Source: Amylostereum areolatum (Eukaryota; Basidiomycota; Agaricomycetes; Russulales; Stereaceae). Taken from it: a stretch of 64,000 bases of DNA. The position numbers and the translations under genes are program-made. Positions within the stretch are counted from its first letter, which is position 1. Each line of letters begins with the position of its first letter. The notes under the pieces were generated by a model. That model saw nothing but the letters and a program-made list of their open reading frames with translations. It did no database searches and was not told where the DNA came from. The stretch lies in assembly GCA_012932865.1 (NCBI GenBank), contig SAXG01000119.1, forward strand, positions 19,990 to 83,989. The letters run 5' to 3'. Positions 11,289 to 21,549 of the stretch are shown piece after piece.

Positions 11289-13023
11289 TTACGACAAGAT
11301 TCGCTGTGCAGCTCGGTCTCGTTCTTCCTGACGGGCCTTGACGGCGAATCGTAAGTGATCCTCGATCCAGCGCCAAGTATTGCCGGTGGCAGGTTTTGGG
11401 AGCTTGGTCGGTGTGTCCATATGGAAGGAAGGGAACGTGGTCTTCACCTGGGTTTGCGGGGGCAGAAGTCGGGAGAGAAAGAGGACGATGTCATCGCGAA
11501 GCGCGTCACTGGCCGGCGAGGCATTCAACCTGAGAAGAATGAGATTAGACGAAAACGGTACGACGTCCGCGGCCGGTGTTCCATGGTTGAACGAAGCTGC
11601 TCCAGCATTGACGAAAAGGCTTAATTCTTCAAGCCCGGGGCAGTGTTTTGCAAGTGAAATCATGGATTGAAGGGTGAGGATGGGCACTCGTTGCACGCGA
11701 GGGATCGGGTTGAGGGAGAGGCACTTTAAATGGCGCAGGTTCTTCGCCAATATTTCCAGTTGTCTGTCCGATATTGCGAGTCGATGTGTGGTGGCGATCT
11801 CCAGAGTTTCCAACGACTTGAGTTTCAGGACACCAGAAAGCGTACCAAACGACCACGCCTCGTGCTCCTTTTCGGCTGGCCATTCGGGGGTTGGTTCCGC
11901 TTCGAGGGCTTGACGTGGCACGGTCGCCACCACATACAGATGGGTCAGGTGAGGCAAATGTCGTTCAAAGCCTGTAAATAAGCTTCTTGCCGAATTCTCG
12001 CCCTCCACGGATAGTGATCGTACGAGAATTTCGCGGAGACTCGGAAAGGATGAGGTGCCGCCGCTGAAAAGAGTCATAGCGTCGGCGAAGGAAACGCACA
12101 GGTGAAGGATATGTAATGTTCGAGTGAGCCCTTTTTGTAGAACCGGAGAGAATGGGGCGATTTCGTTAGGAGGCCTTCCGTCCTCCCTGTTGGAAACATC
12201 GTGGTCTGGATGTAGTGTTCCGGAGAGAGTGATCATTTTAATACCCTCGTTGTTGAGTAGAACATTCGCCATTGACGTGGTAAGAAAGTACAGGGGAACC
12301 TCGACCGCAGAGAGTTTTGAGAGCTGCGAAAAACAAGTGCAAAGAGGAGCCTCTATATCTTGGACACTCTGAACTTGATCGGCCCGGAAAAACAGGGTCT
12401 TGATATTGGGGGCTTTCTCAACGATGTCCTGGAAGACTGCATCGGCGGGATAGCGAGGGTCATCAACATGGGCTTGAATTTGAAATATAGTGATGGAGTG
12501 TTGTAAGATGGCGTTGACAAGATGCTGGTAAGTGCCAGAGTTTGCCATTTGAAGATTAGAAAGGCGCGGGAAACATGTCGCCAGTCCGGCAGGCTGCGTG
12601 CTTAGGATGTCTTCGAGGAGAGGGACGATAGAGGCGAGACAAGTGGTGAACCATAGTCTACGCACACGGCGGGAAAACGGGAGGAATTTCTTCCACTGGG
12701 CTTGGGTCGGTAGTCGTAAGAACCGCTAGATCAACGCAGGTAAGCATACCGAGCGAGAGTGGCGAACACTTTACACACGTGACTTTTATCCTCATCAATG
12801 TCCGTTTCCGTGTCACTGTCACTGTCTGAGATGTCCTTTGGGCACGGTGTTATTGGGGAAAGGAGACGGAAGAGCTCGCAGGGTTTGTCCACAGCGCTCC
12901 AGATATGATCCCGGGATGGTTCGGTCCACATACGCGTGCAGTAGCAGCATTGTCTTCTCTGTCGAGGTAAGAGAAGATGTGGTCCAGAAGCTCCATTGTC
13001 GAAAAAACAGGATGATATGACAT
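11289..13023 (-). pseudogene. F-box/LRR-like gene, copy A, with frameshifted F-box
   Basis: Two exons (13023-12779, 12725-11289) parallel the intact copy at 48574-50271. The first exon opens with MSYHPVFSTMELLDHIFSYL, the F-box. It then loses frame because 7 bases present in the other copy (between codons for ATARV and MWTEPS, near 12930) are missing. Downstream of the lesion the frame is open for more than 480 codons (DHIWSAVDKPCELFRLL, then leucine-rich repeats to the stop). A rescued start in the other frame at 13045 would give an unrelated N-terminus. F-box proteins recruit targets to SCF ubiquitin ligases; this copy probably cannot bind Skp1. Long retention of an open repeat region argues that the lesion is recent. 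Confidence 0.75.
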
Positions 13024-13480
13024 GTTTGAGCCCGTCCCGTGTCACGTCCTAAGGCCTAAGGGACAACATGGGCTGAGAACATCTACGAGGAAGAAGCCAC
13101 CAGTGAACGCACCTAAAGCAGGAGTAGATTTCCTTGCGATTGATGTGTTTGATATTGGCAGACGTCTTTGGTCTGTCAGACTGCAAAGCTGGTGAATGAG
13201 AAATTGACCAAAAACATGAACGGCACGTACCTCTCACTCCAACCCCAGCCAATTCAATTACGAGCGCGCAGTGAAAGCTATCCTCGCAGGACTTCCCCAG
13301 TAGACGTGAGAGGTCTTCTTTTTGGCGCGCCTGGGATACCAGAAGTGGCACTACGCGTGGTGATGGTCAGCGGGGGAGGAATCGCGTCGCGAAAAACGCG
13401 ACCTGTCACGTAGAAGTCACCAAAGGTCACCCGTTACTAGCGCGGACTATCACTGAATGTGACTTTCCCTCCCGCTCCTA

Positions 13481-14164
13481 CAGGCTCTCTCGATGGTCTT
13501 CTTAAATCCAGCTGCCCGCACGCTGCTTGGGGTAAATGGAATGGCATCAGCTTTCCTCAAAAAATATGTCCTCGCGTCTCATTTGAACATCCGCTGGTAC
13601 CAGGGCGTCATCAACAAGTCCTCGCGAGCGGTGTGTCATGCATGGCTATATATTGCACAACCTTTAGAAGTGCTGAGTACGAATCTCATAACATAGGGCG
13701 CGTTCACGTTCGTGGACATTTTGCCGCGGCTTCTGGATACGACAACCTATGATACGTACCTCGTCGACATCTATCAAGGATTGTGTTAAACCCCAGTACG
13801 TCCCTCGAGTCCAGTCCATCGAAAGCCCCACCAAACGATTGCATTCCAATAGAATTGCTCGTGATACTACAATGTATTCACAGACAAACCAACTGATTTC
13901 CTCGGAACCTTCCCCAGGTCTCCGCTGAACCCGCTGAGGCCAGGCCGATGAGTGAGAAGACCAGTGTCGTTGGCGGCTGTGGCGAGGTTTCAAGTTCTTC
14001 GTGTTTTGCTGGCTAGCTGACGTCTCGAACGTAGACTGCGGCCAATGCGTGCCCTACGACAAGAGTACAACTCTTGTCCGATCCCTTCTCAACATCATGC
14101 CGTACACACCAACTGGAAGCGGGGCTACGTTTTTCAAGAGAGGAACGACCATGCCGTTTTGTAA
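13481..14164 (+). pseudogene. ELP6 pseudogene
   Basis: Three islands match the intact ELP6 at 50860-51749. These are the N-terminal region (13481-13620), a central block around GGCGCGTTCACGTTCGTGG ending at CTCGTCGACATCTATCAAG (about 13698-13780), and the C-terminal exon (about 14037-14164, CATCATGCC ... to the stop). The start codon is gone, the frames are broken and the region between the blocks is unalignable by eye. It sits head-to-head with copy A of the F-box gene, as the parent pair does. Confidence 0.8.
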
Positions 14165-14732
14165 GACGTGAATGCGGAGAAGCTCGCCGTCTAGAATAGC
14201 CGGGATCATCGTCGGCTATACGACGTACGCACGGTCGGAGTCGCTCCGCTTCCTACCCTAACTCGAAATGATCTTTGACTCTTGAGCTGACGAAACTTCC
14301 AGCAGCACGAATCTCTGGCTTTGCATCTGGCAGCGACTGGCCATGTCATCGGGCCGGGAGTGGATGGAGGAAGTGGATTCCGTGGTAGACATGCTCGCCA
14401 AGTAGCCGTGGGCCTGTGGCGATTTTCGCTGCTATCCATATGTATCACTGCATGTACGTACAGTGGCTTACTGCCGCACAAAAATAAAGCATTGGCATTC
14501 GTGTTTTACTCAGTGGCAAGAGGGGTGAAGGCTCCGTGGTGGGTTCATAACACTGACACGAAAATGGACAGACAAAACCTGTCGGTGGAACTCCAATGCA
14601 CAAAGAGATTGAGTAAAGGGCACGATGAATGGCAGTCATCCAGATGAATATACAGTACGAGTACAACACACATACAGATAAATACATACACAAAGGTCCG
14701 ATGCCCGATGATCCATACCAAAACACTCCTAA
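14165..14732. other. intergenic, no gene seen
   Basis: This lies between the ELP6 remnant and the 3' end of the fucosidase gene. Only short overlapping frames occur; none is supported. Confidence 0.5.
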
Positions 14733-16774
14733 CTATCGCCACACCGCCTTCTCGTCAACATCGCCATGCTCCACCACACGCCCCCGCCCCGGCTCGTCGT
14801 ACACGCCCACCTCGTTGATATGCGCCGCCTTCCCCGTCACCTCAAACCACAACCTCACCTTCCTCGCCACCGTCCTCCTCACCGCATGTGCCGTCACCGC
14901 CTTCTGCACCTTCCCCTGCCCGTCGACCTCCAGAACCGGCACCCACTTCTCGCCTCTCATCACCTCCCACCGATACCCGCTCATCCTCGACACAGGGTAA
15001 TCGTGCCAGCGCCCGACGGGCTCGACGACCACGAGCGTGTTGAACGCGGTCTCCTCCGGGAACGTCAGCTCGAGCCAGCCGTACGCGTCCCCGTCCGGCG
15101 GGAACCACGTATTCCCCAAGTTGCCGTCGTTCGCCATGTCGGGCCCGTACGTGTCCGCGTGGCCGCTGCACCGAATCCGCACCCCCTGCGCGAGATTGCG
15201 CGTGGTGATTGGGTCCATGTATCCGCGCAGACGGGGCGCGGGTCCCGGGTATGTCCACGCGTTGCCGATCTCGCGGAGGCGGCGGACGAGGTTGGGCGAG
15301 AGCTGGCCGTGGCGGTTGGGCGCGGCGTTGACGATGAGGGTGCAGTGTTGGGCGTTCTGGGGCAGGAGCCATTCGTGCACGACGCGGTGGACGGATTTGA
15401 GCGCGGCGTGCTTGTCGGATTCTTTCCAGAACCAGCCGTCGGAGAGGGTGACGCAGGAGAAGGCCGGGAGCGCGCTGTCTTCGGGGAGGGTCTGGAGGTG
15501 GGGTTAGGGTTGGCCGATGAGAGGGGACGAGAAACGGGAACGGGAGAGGGGAGAACATACTTGGCCCGCGTTTTGCTCGAAGGCCTTGATGTCGCCGTAG
15601 AAGAGGCCGGACTTGGGGTAGTGTGAAGCGTTGAGGTCGGTGACGAGGCAGTCCGGCTGGAGAGACTTGACGTGGCGGTATATCCTGCGGGTGTGGGCGT
15701 GAGCAACAATGCGCCTGACATATGGTAACACAGAGAAGCGACACGGTATCGTTGAAGGACGGGGAGCGCGATGGACGGGGTGGAGGACACGATGTAGGTT
15801 CAGACCACGTTTCAATATACGCCGGAGAAGTGGGACCAGGCCAGAGAGCGCCGGATGTGAGAAGAGGATACGTACTCGTCGAAGGGAAACTCGGTGTAAG
15901 GGATGCGGCTCCAGGGCGCGCACCAGCCGTCGAAGATGATCATGTTGATATCACCATAGTTGGTGAGAAGTTCGGTGAGGTGGTCCTTGACGAGTTGTAT
16001 CTTCTCGGGTGTAATGTTGAAGTGTCGGATGTCATTGCGCTTGCTGGAGAAAGTCATGTCAGAATATAGAAAATGGAACGGTAGAACTATGGGCAAGAAA
16101 CAGGAAACCCAACATATACGAGAAGGTAGGGCAGGGGAACAACGCTTGAAAGGCAACGATGCGAAGGTGTGCGAAAGAAGAGAAGACGTACTCGAGGATG
16201 GAATAGTAGAGGCCAACTTTGAGACCGCGACTCCGGAAGGATTTGGCGTATGAACCGACTACATCCAACTTGGAGGGCGTATGCAGAACGCTCGGAGTGC
16301 CTGTCTTCGTCGGCCAAATGCAGAAGCCGTCGTGATGCTGCGACGCAAAGTGTCAGCGCACTGCACGCTCGGGGGAAGACAAGTAAGATGGCCACTGGGT
16401 TCGCTCGATAGCGACTTTCGACTCCACCACCCTTCCCAAATCGAAAAAGCGAAGAACGTACGCACCTTCGTCGTCAGAAACGCGCCCTTCATGTTTGCGG
16501 CGACCGCGGCGTCCGCCCACTGGTCCGTATCGAGGTGGGTAGGGTTGAAGATCGTGGTCGGCTGGCGGTCGTCACCCCATTCGAGATCCTGGTATGTGGC
16601 CATGTTGTAGTGGATAAACATGGCGAGCCGGAGGTCGAGAAACTGTTGCTGGAGTTCGCGGAGAGGCGTACGTGTAGGGTAGGGTGGAAGTGCCGGTGTC
16701 GACGAGGGCGCCACGTCGGCCTGAGCATCGTCAAGATGGGGTGGGTGAGAAAGCGAGACGAGGAGCTGGCCCAT
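14733..16774 (-). CDS. GH29 alpha-L-fucosidase with C-terminal galactose-binding-like domain
   Basis: Hydrolyses alpha-L-fucosyl residues. Five exons (16774-16466, 16337-16192, 16043-15876, 15684-15561, 15491-14733) give 501 residues. The GH29 barrel reads MFIHYNMATYQDLEWG, then HHDGFCIWPTK, VGLYYSILE and NMIIFDGWCAPW, which holds the likely nucleophile Asp, then FYGDIKAFEQ. The C-terminal 130 residues (NLGNTWFPPDGD ... WLELTFPEETAFNTLVV) look like an F5/8-type galactose-binding domain, common in this family. No signal peptide is visible at the chosen start. Either the enzyme is intracellular or an upstream exon is missed. The gene is divergent from the reductase at 17479. Confidence 0.88.
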
Positions 16775-17478
16775 TGTATGGGAGAGATGGGTATGGATTC
16801 CCGGGGGCGCTCGAGAGTCGAAGGTGGCCGTGCTCGAGACTCAGAAACTGAGAGCAACGCTGTCGGCATTTCCCGGCGTGAAGGGTCCAACGTCCAACTT
16901 CCAAGGAACCTCAGGCTCTTGCGGGCCTCTGTGAGGTGTTTCTGATCTCTTCTGCCTCGCGGATCCGCGGTGTATTCAAGTTCCAGCTGATTCGAAACTT
17001 GCAGATCGCCGCTTTCCCATTTTACTTACGCCTTTCAGGTCTCTGTTTACTTTTGGAGCGGAGTGACCGCCCTCCTTCAAATTCGATGGTTATTGCCACA
17101 CGACGACAACTTACAAGGTCACCGCGACTTGGGCGGGGGAAGCATTCGATCGTCCCCGTGTATGAAAAGGAACCTTGGAGCGTCGAATATGCAAAGGTGG
17201 TCTGAAATCTTCGAATCCGAAGCTCTAATCCCGCTCACGTTTCACTTTGCTCCCACACATACCATACGCAGATGAGCGTAACAAGTTCGTCCCGCACTCG
17301 GGAATCGCGGTCGCCGTCTTGGACAGACGTCCCCGCATGCAACACATCATCTGATTCGCCGAACATTGTTGCTGCCTTTCAGACTTGCAGCGAACGCGTC
17401 GTGAGTGACATATAAGTATACGCCCGTCTTCGAGCACCTCTCAGGCTCTCCCCGACACCCTCGAGTCATCTTCTCACC
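16775..17478. promoter_or_regulatory. divergent promoter region, fucosidase and reductase
   Basis: This 704-base gap separates two outward-facing genes. TATAAG at 17411-17416 lies 68 bases before the plus-strand ATG. No element for the minus strand was identified. Confidence 0.4.
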
Positions 17479-19112
17479 ATGGCCCCTCCACCCGACCCAC
17501 CGAAAGATTCTGTCCTTCAGGAGATGTGGACGATGTTGGACAAACACTCTGTCTTCGACTGTCCTGTCAAAGCCGTTCGTCGCCCGACCTCCGCGTCGAC
17601 CTCCAACACCGCCGTAGACGACGGCGACGTGGTCGTTCTCACCGGAACTACAGGTCGGCTCGGCACCTACCTGCTCGCTCAGCTCCTGGCCAGCCGTCGC
17701 GTGCGCAAGATTTACGCGTTGAACAGAGAAAACGCGACGCCGTTGATGGAGAGGCAGGCGCAGGCGTTCCGGACGTACAACTTCGACGTAGATCTTCTGG
17801 ACGTCGCGGCGGACAAGCTCAGCCTTCTCGTGGGCGACATGACAGGGAACAACCTGGGGCTTCCGTACGACGTGTATGAAGAGGTGAACATCTCTCCTTG
17901 ACAGCTCTGTCCAAACATCTCAAAATCGTCCGGCCGTGATTTGCAGATTCGGCAAAGCGTCACAGTCATTATCAGCAACGGTGCGTTCCAGTGCTGTATC
18001 GTCAGCCTTCGCCAATATTGAACGGCACCCTAACCCGTTTCCTTCTCTACTAGCGTGGACCTCGACCTTGAGTGTCAAGGCCCCGCTCGCACGGTTCGAG
18101 CCGCTCATCGAAGGCCTGAAGAACCTGGTGCACCTCTCCCTGTCGAGCCCTCGCAATTCCCCGCCCCTTCTGGCATTCGTGAGCACGATCATGGTTTGGT
18201 GGAGTGAGTGATTCGCACGCGCCCGACGCCCTCCTCTGACGGTTCTGCAGACCACCCCCCGATGGAGGCCAAGCCGGAAGCGCTCATCGGCGACCCATAC
18301 GTCAGCGCGCACGGAGGGTACAGCAAGAGCAAGTGGGTCGCGGAAAGCCTCCTCGGACGCGCCGCCAAATCACACGGTGCGCCTTCTCCTCTTGCTTCCA
18401 TAGCTGCGTTCTCACCGACGCCCCGCTCCTCCCTCAGGACTCCCCGTCGCGATCCTGCGCGTCACACAGCTCTGCGGCGACACCAGAACCGGGTCCTGGA
18501 ACATTGACGAGTGGCTCCCGGCGCTCGTCCACCTCTCCCAACTGCAAGGCGTGCGCGCCGTCCCCCTGCACCCCATGGTAAGTACGCGCCGAGTGCTCAT
18601 CCCCGCCTCAGCCCTGATTCACTGTCCACGACGTCCGCTCATTCGCCTTCCCGCAGAACATGCGCTGGCTCTCCCCGGACGTCGCCGCGAAGATCGTGCT
18701 CGACGTGCTTTCGTTGAATGACGACGCCACATCCGGGAAGCTCACGAGTCGGGACGCCGGCACCCTCCGCGTCCTCAACGTCGTCCACCCGATCGCCGTC
18801 CCCGGCAGCGTCGTCTCCACCGGCATCAGCGCCGCGACGGGTCTGCCCATAATCCCCGCCCTTGTTTGGGTGGACCGCGTGCGCACGGGCCCGTTGGCCG
18901 CAAACGCCCTCTCCCGCGCGTCCCTCTACTGGTTCGAGCAGGTGCTGACCAAACCCGAGCTCGAGCTCCATTTCGAGATCGCGCGCACGATGGGCTCCAG
19001 CGCGACGATGCGCGCGCTCGTCGAGCCTGCGTTAAACGTGGAGGAGGTCCGGGGCTGGGTCGAATGGTTGACGTTGAATCGACGCGGGACGGGGGCGATT
19101 GCGCGGTTGTGA
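17479..19112 (+). CDS. free-standing thioester-reductase-like NAD(P)-binding protein, copy 1
   Basis: Resembles the C-terminal reductase (NAD_binding_4, Lys2/CAR type) that releases carrier-bound acids as aldehydes, but here it stands alone with no adenylation or carrier domain. Six exons (17479-17883, 17947-17980, 18054-18203, 18251-18376, 18438-18577, 18657-19112) give 436 residues. The Rossmann glycine motif is VVLTGTTGRLGTYLLAQLL near residue 54. NAW follows the second exon (VTVIISNAW). The catalytic YxxxK is GGYSKSKWVAESLL, followed by ILRVTQLCGDTRTGSWN. A close paralogue with identical exon lengths for exons 2, 4 and 5 lies at 25735. Substrate and pathway are unknown; an acyl-carrier or CoA thioester partner encoded elsewhere is plausible. 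Confidence 0.8.
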
Positions 19113-19318
19113 CTCAGAGGGCCTGCCTGTTTGAACTTACGTTCCGTCCGACGAAGAAGGGAAGGCGTGTATTACAGTGAACGTATCGCATCATGCTTTA
19201 TTATAGTACAGTGATGAGTTCAACAGCAGCACGTAAGTAGCATCCGATCTGTGCACATCAGCCTTCTGCAAGGTCGTCATTTGTGTACTTGCTCGTTCCA
19301 TTTGCATCTGACTATATC

Positions 19319-20421
19319 TTAACTTCCGTACATATGAGAGGGCGCATCCGCACCCAAGCCTGCCGTTTCAGGTCGTACTATGCCCTTTCTCGTCTTCTTT
19401 CGAGCACGCCTAGTATCGGACACTATTCCCAACTCCTGACGATCCGTGTCGCCCTTCGCGCGTTTCCCTTGGCCTAGACTTCCCCCGCTCTGACGAGTAC
19501 CATTTTGACTTCGGTGTCGATGGGATGCCGAAGCCACGGCCGGATCGTTCGCAGGGTGAGTGTGGTCTTCAGCACTGAAAAAAAGATCCGCCGAAGGGGT
19601 GGCGACGGGCGGCGGTGCATGCTGGTCGGAGGGCGCGATACCCTCCAAGGAGAGGGAGTGAGGAGATCGTTGCGTTCGACGACGGGGGTCAGAGGTCATA
19701 AGATCACCTTGGAACCGAGAATTGCTAACGAAGGCCCGAGGGGAGGGCATCCCGGCAGTAGTAGCATACCGTACGCCACACGATGTGTTCGGTTCTTCCT
19801 CGCCACCGCGATAGCCCGGCAGCGAGGAAGAAGTACCACTTCCCTGTCAATGTGATAGAGAGATTAGGTACAACATGGCGAGGTTAAAGAAGGGGGAAAG
19901 GCGAACCTCTGCAGAAGGGAGTTCGCGTAAGAAGTGGCTGCCATCGGTGCAGTGGTCCGTCATGTGGCCCGCAGAGCCAAGGGCGCTGTGGCGTACACAA
20001 GGAAGGAGAGCTTGTGGCAAAGGGGCAGGTTCTCCTGTACGACCCCGAACCAGGGGATATTTCTCTTCTTGGAAGGGTCGCTGTCCCCGAGAGGGACTGC
20101 AGGGGGCGAGCGAGGCGAGGCGGCCTGAACTACTACTTCAGAAAACAGGTCGCTCGTCGCAGTCGAAGTGAGCGCCGTCTCTTGGAGGACCTGCTTCAAC
20201 GTTTCGCATGCCGCGACTAGGGCGTCAGACCGAGCTTGCAGATCGGCATGCGCCGCCCTCTCCTGTCGTAGATCATCTCTGAGCTTCGATGTCTCCCTTT
20301 CGTGGCGTTCTCTGAGGCCGCGGGCTTCGCGGACAAGGTCGGAATTCGCGTCGATCACGGCCTGCACGTTGAACAGCACTGTTGGGGGAGGGATGTTCTG
20401 GGAGGGGCACGACTGGGACAT
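19319..20421 (-). CDS. coiled-coil protein of unknown function
   Basis: Three exons (20421-19997, 19937-19907, 19843-19319) give 326 residues. I recognise no family. Residues 20-85 form a strongly predicted coiled coil rich in Arg/Glu/Leu (AREARGLRERHERETSKLRD type heptads). It could be a leucine-zipper dimer, but no clear basic DNA-binding region precedes it. The C-terminal half is low-complexity, rich in Ser, Arg, His and Pro, with basic clusters (RRARKKTRKG) that could be nuclear signals. A TATA-like TATAAAGC lies at 20468-20475, about 50 bases upstream of the start. The 31-base middle exon is needed to keep frame. It lies tail-to-tail with the reductase at 17479-19112. Confidence 0.55.
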
Positions 20422-21549
20422 GGTGATGATGGTGGAAGGGTTCAGGAAAGATGGGGGATAGGAGAGAGCTTTATAGTTCAGAGACGTGCGCATGAGGATG
20501 ACTACGGCATGATGCCATGTTAGGAGGACTGGGAAGCGCGGATGACTAGCCTTGCGATGTGGCACATTATAGCCTTGCTATCCCAGGACCCCGTGCGTAA
20601 CAGCCCCGGAAGTGATCGGCGTCGTTCTTTGACGTTTCAGAGAGTAGATCTGAGAAGGAGCGATAACAAAACGATGCATTGACGGGGAATGTCGAACGAG
20701 GCTGCTGATGAAATGGAGAGAGAAACTGGTTGTAATTTTCCACTGGAAAGTCAACGAGAAGGACATTTCGAAGGAGCAAGCCGACTGCAGGGTTCCCTTG
20801 TCCTTGTCGTCGTCTCATCACCGATGATACCGATCAGCGGATCCCACAGTCCGTTGAATTCTCCAAGTTGTGAAAGACCATTGGGTTTGTTATTCGACAG
20901 AGTGTGTTGTGTGCATTCGAGGACGTGTTGTTCAGAAAGAAGCAGTGACCACTGACGTGAATATCGTTGTTGTCTGTCTGGAGAAAACAAGCCAGTTGTT
21001 CCGACTCGTTCGCGCCGTGCCACTGCGTCTGCTAGGCAACGAAAGTGGCTTGAATATTCCAATGCGAGGACAACGTACTCACTTACCTCGTGTACTGGAG
21101 TATACCTCCGCTTATCGATCTGTACACGACGTCCAACGTGGTGAACAAAACCTGAAGCTTGACGCTCGAAGTTCGAGCGGGTTGAACTTGCCTCAGGTCC
21201 CAGGCTCGGCGCTCGCCGGCGGCAAGCCAGATTTACGTGCACGTGATGAGAGACTGACCGCGCGTTCCTTACATAAGTTGCACAACCCTCCCGCCCGCTC
21301 CAAAGCCAACTCGCTGGCATCACTACGTCGCGCGACGAGCAAGTCAACGATCGCGCTTTACAAAAGGCACCTGTCCTCGCAGGAACACTGACGTGTTCTA
21401 GATGTATATAAGAATCACACCACGCATAAGTACGTACGCACTGCCAGTGTAAGTAATCAAAGCTCCCAAGTCCAAGTCCGATCCCCCAAGCCACTGGCTC
21501 CGCGCACCTCCTGATTTTTGGCTTCCGACCTTCAAAAACAAAGGCGGAA
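20422..21549. other. intergenic, only an unsupported long frame
   Basis: A 283-codon minus-strand frame (20751-21602) crosses this region. Its composition is odd (Cys/Trp/Arg-rich, no core), it overlaps the neighbouring exon, and no family is recognised. I treat it as chance. Confidence 0.4.

Larger units (their letters stand above)
11289..14164. repeat. segmental duplication, decayed copy (F-box plus ELP6)
   Basis: Gene order, divergent orientation and matching introns equal those at 48574-51749. The shared intergenic region also shows alignable islands. Both genes here are damaged, while both there are intact. Confidence 0.8.

Noticed and set aside
14766..15744. Long open frames on both strands (286 and 300 codons) overlapping the fucosidase
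   Set aside because: They are GC-rich shadows of the last fucosidase exons. Composition is dominated by Arg/Pro/His and no domain is visible.
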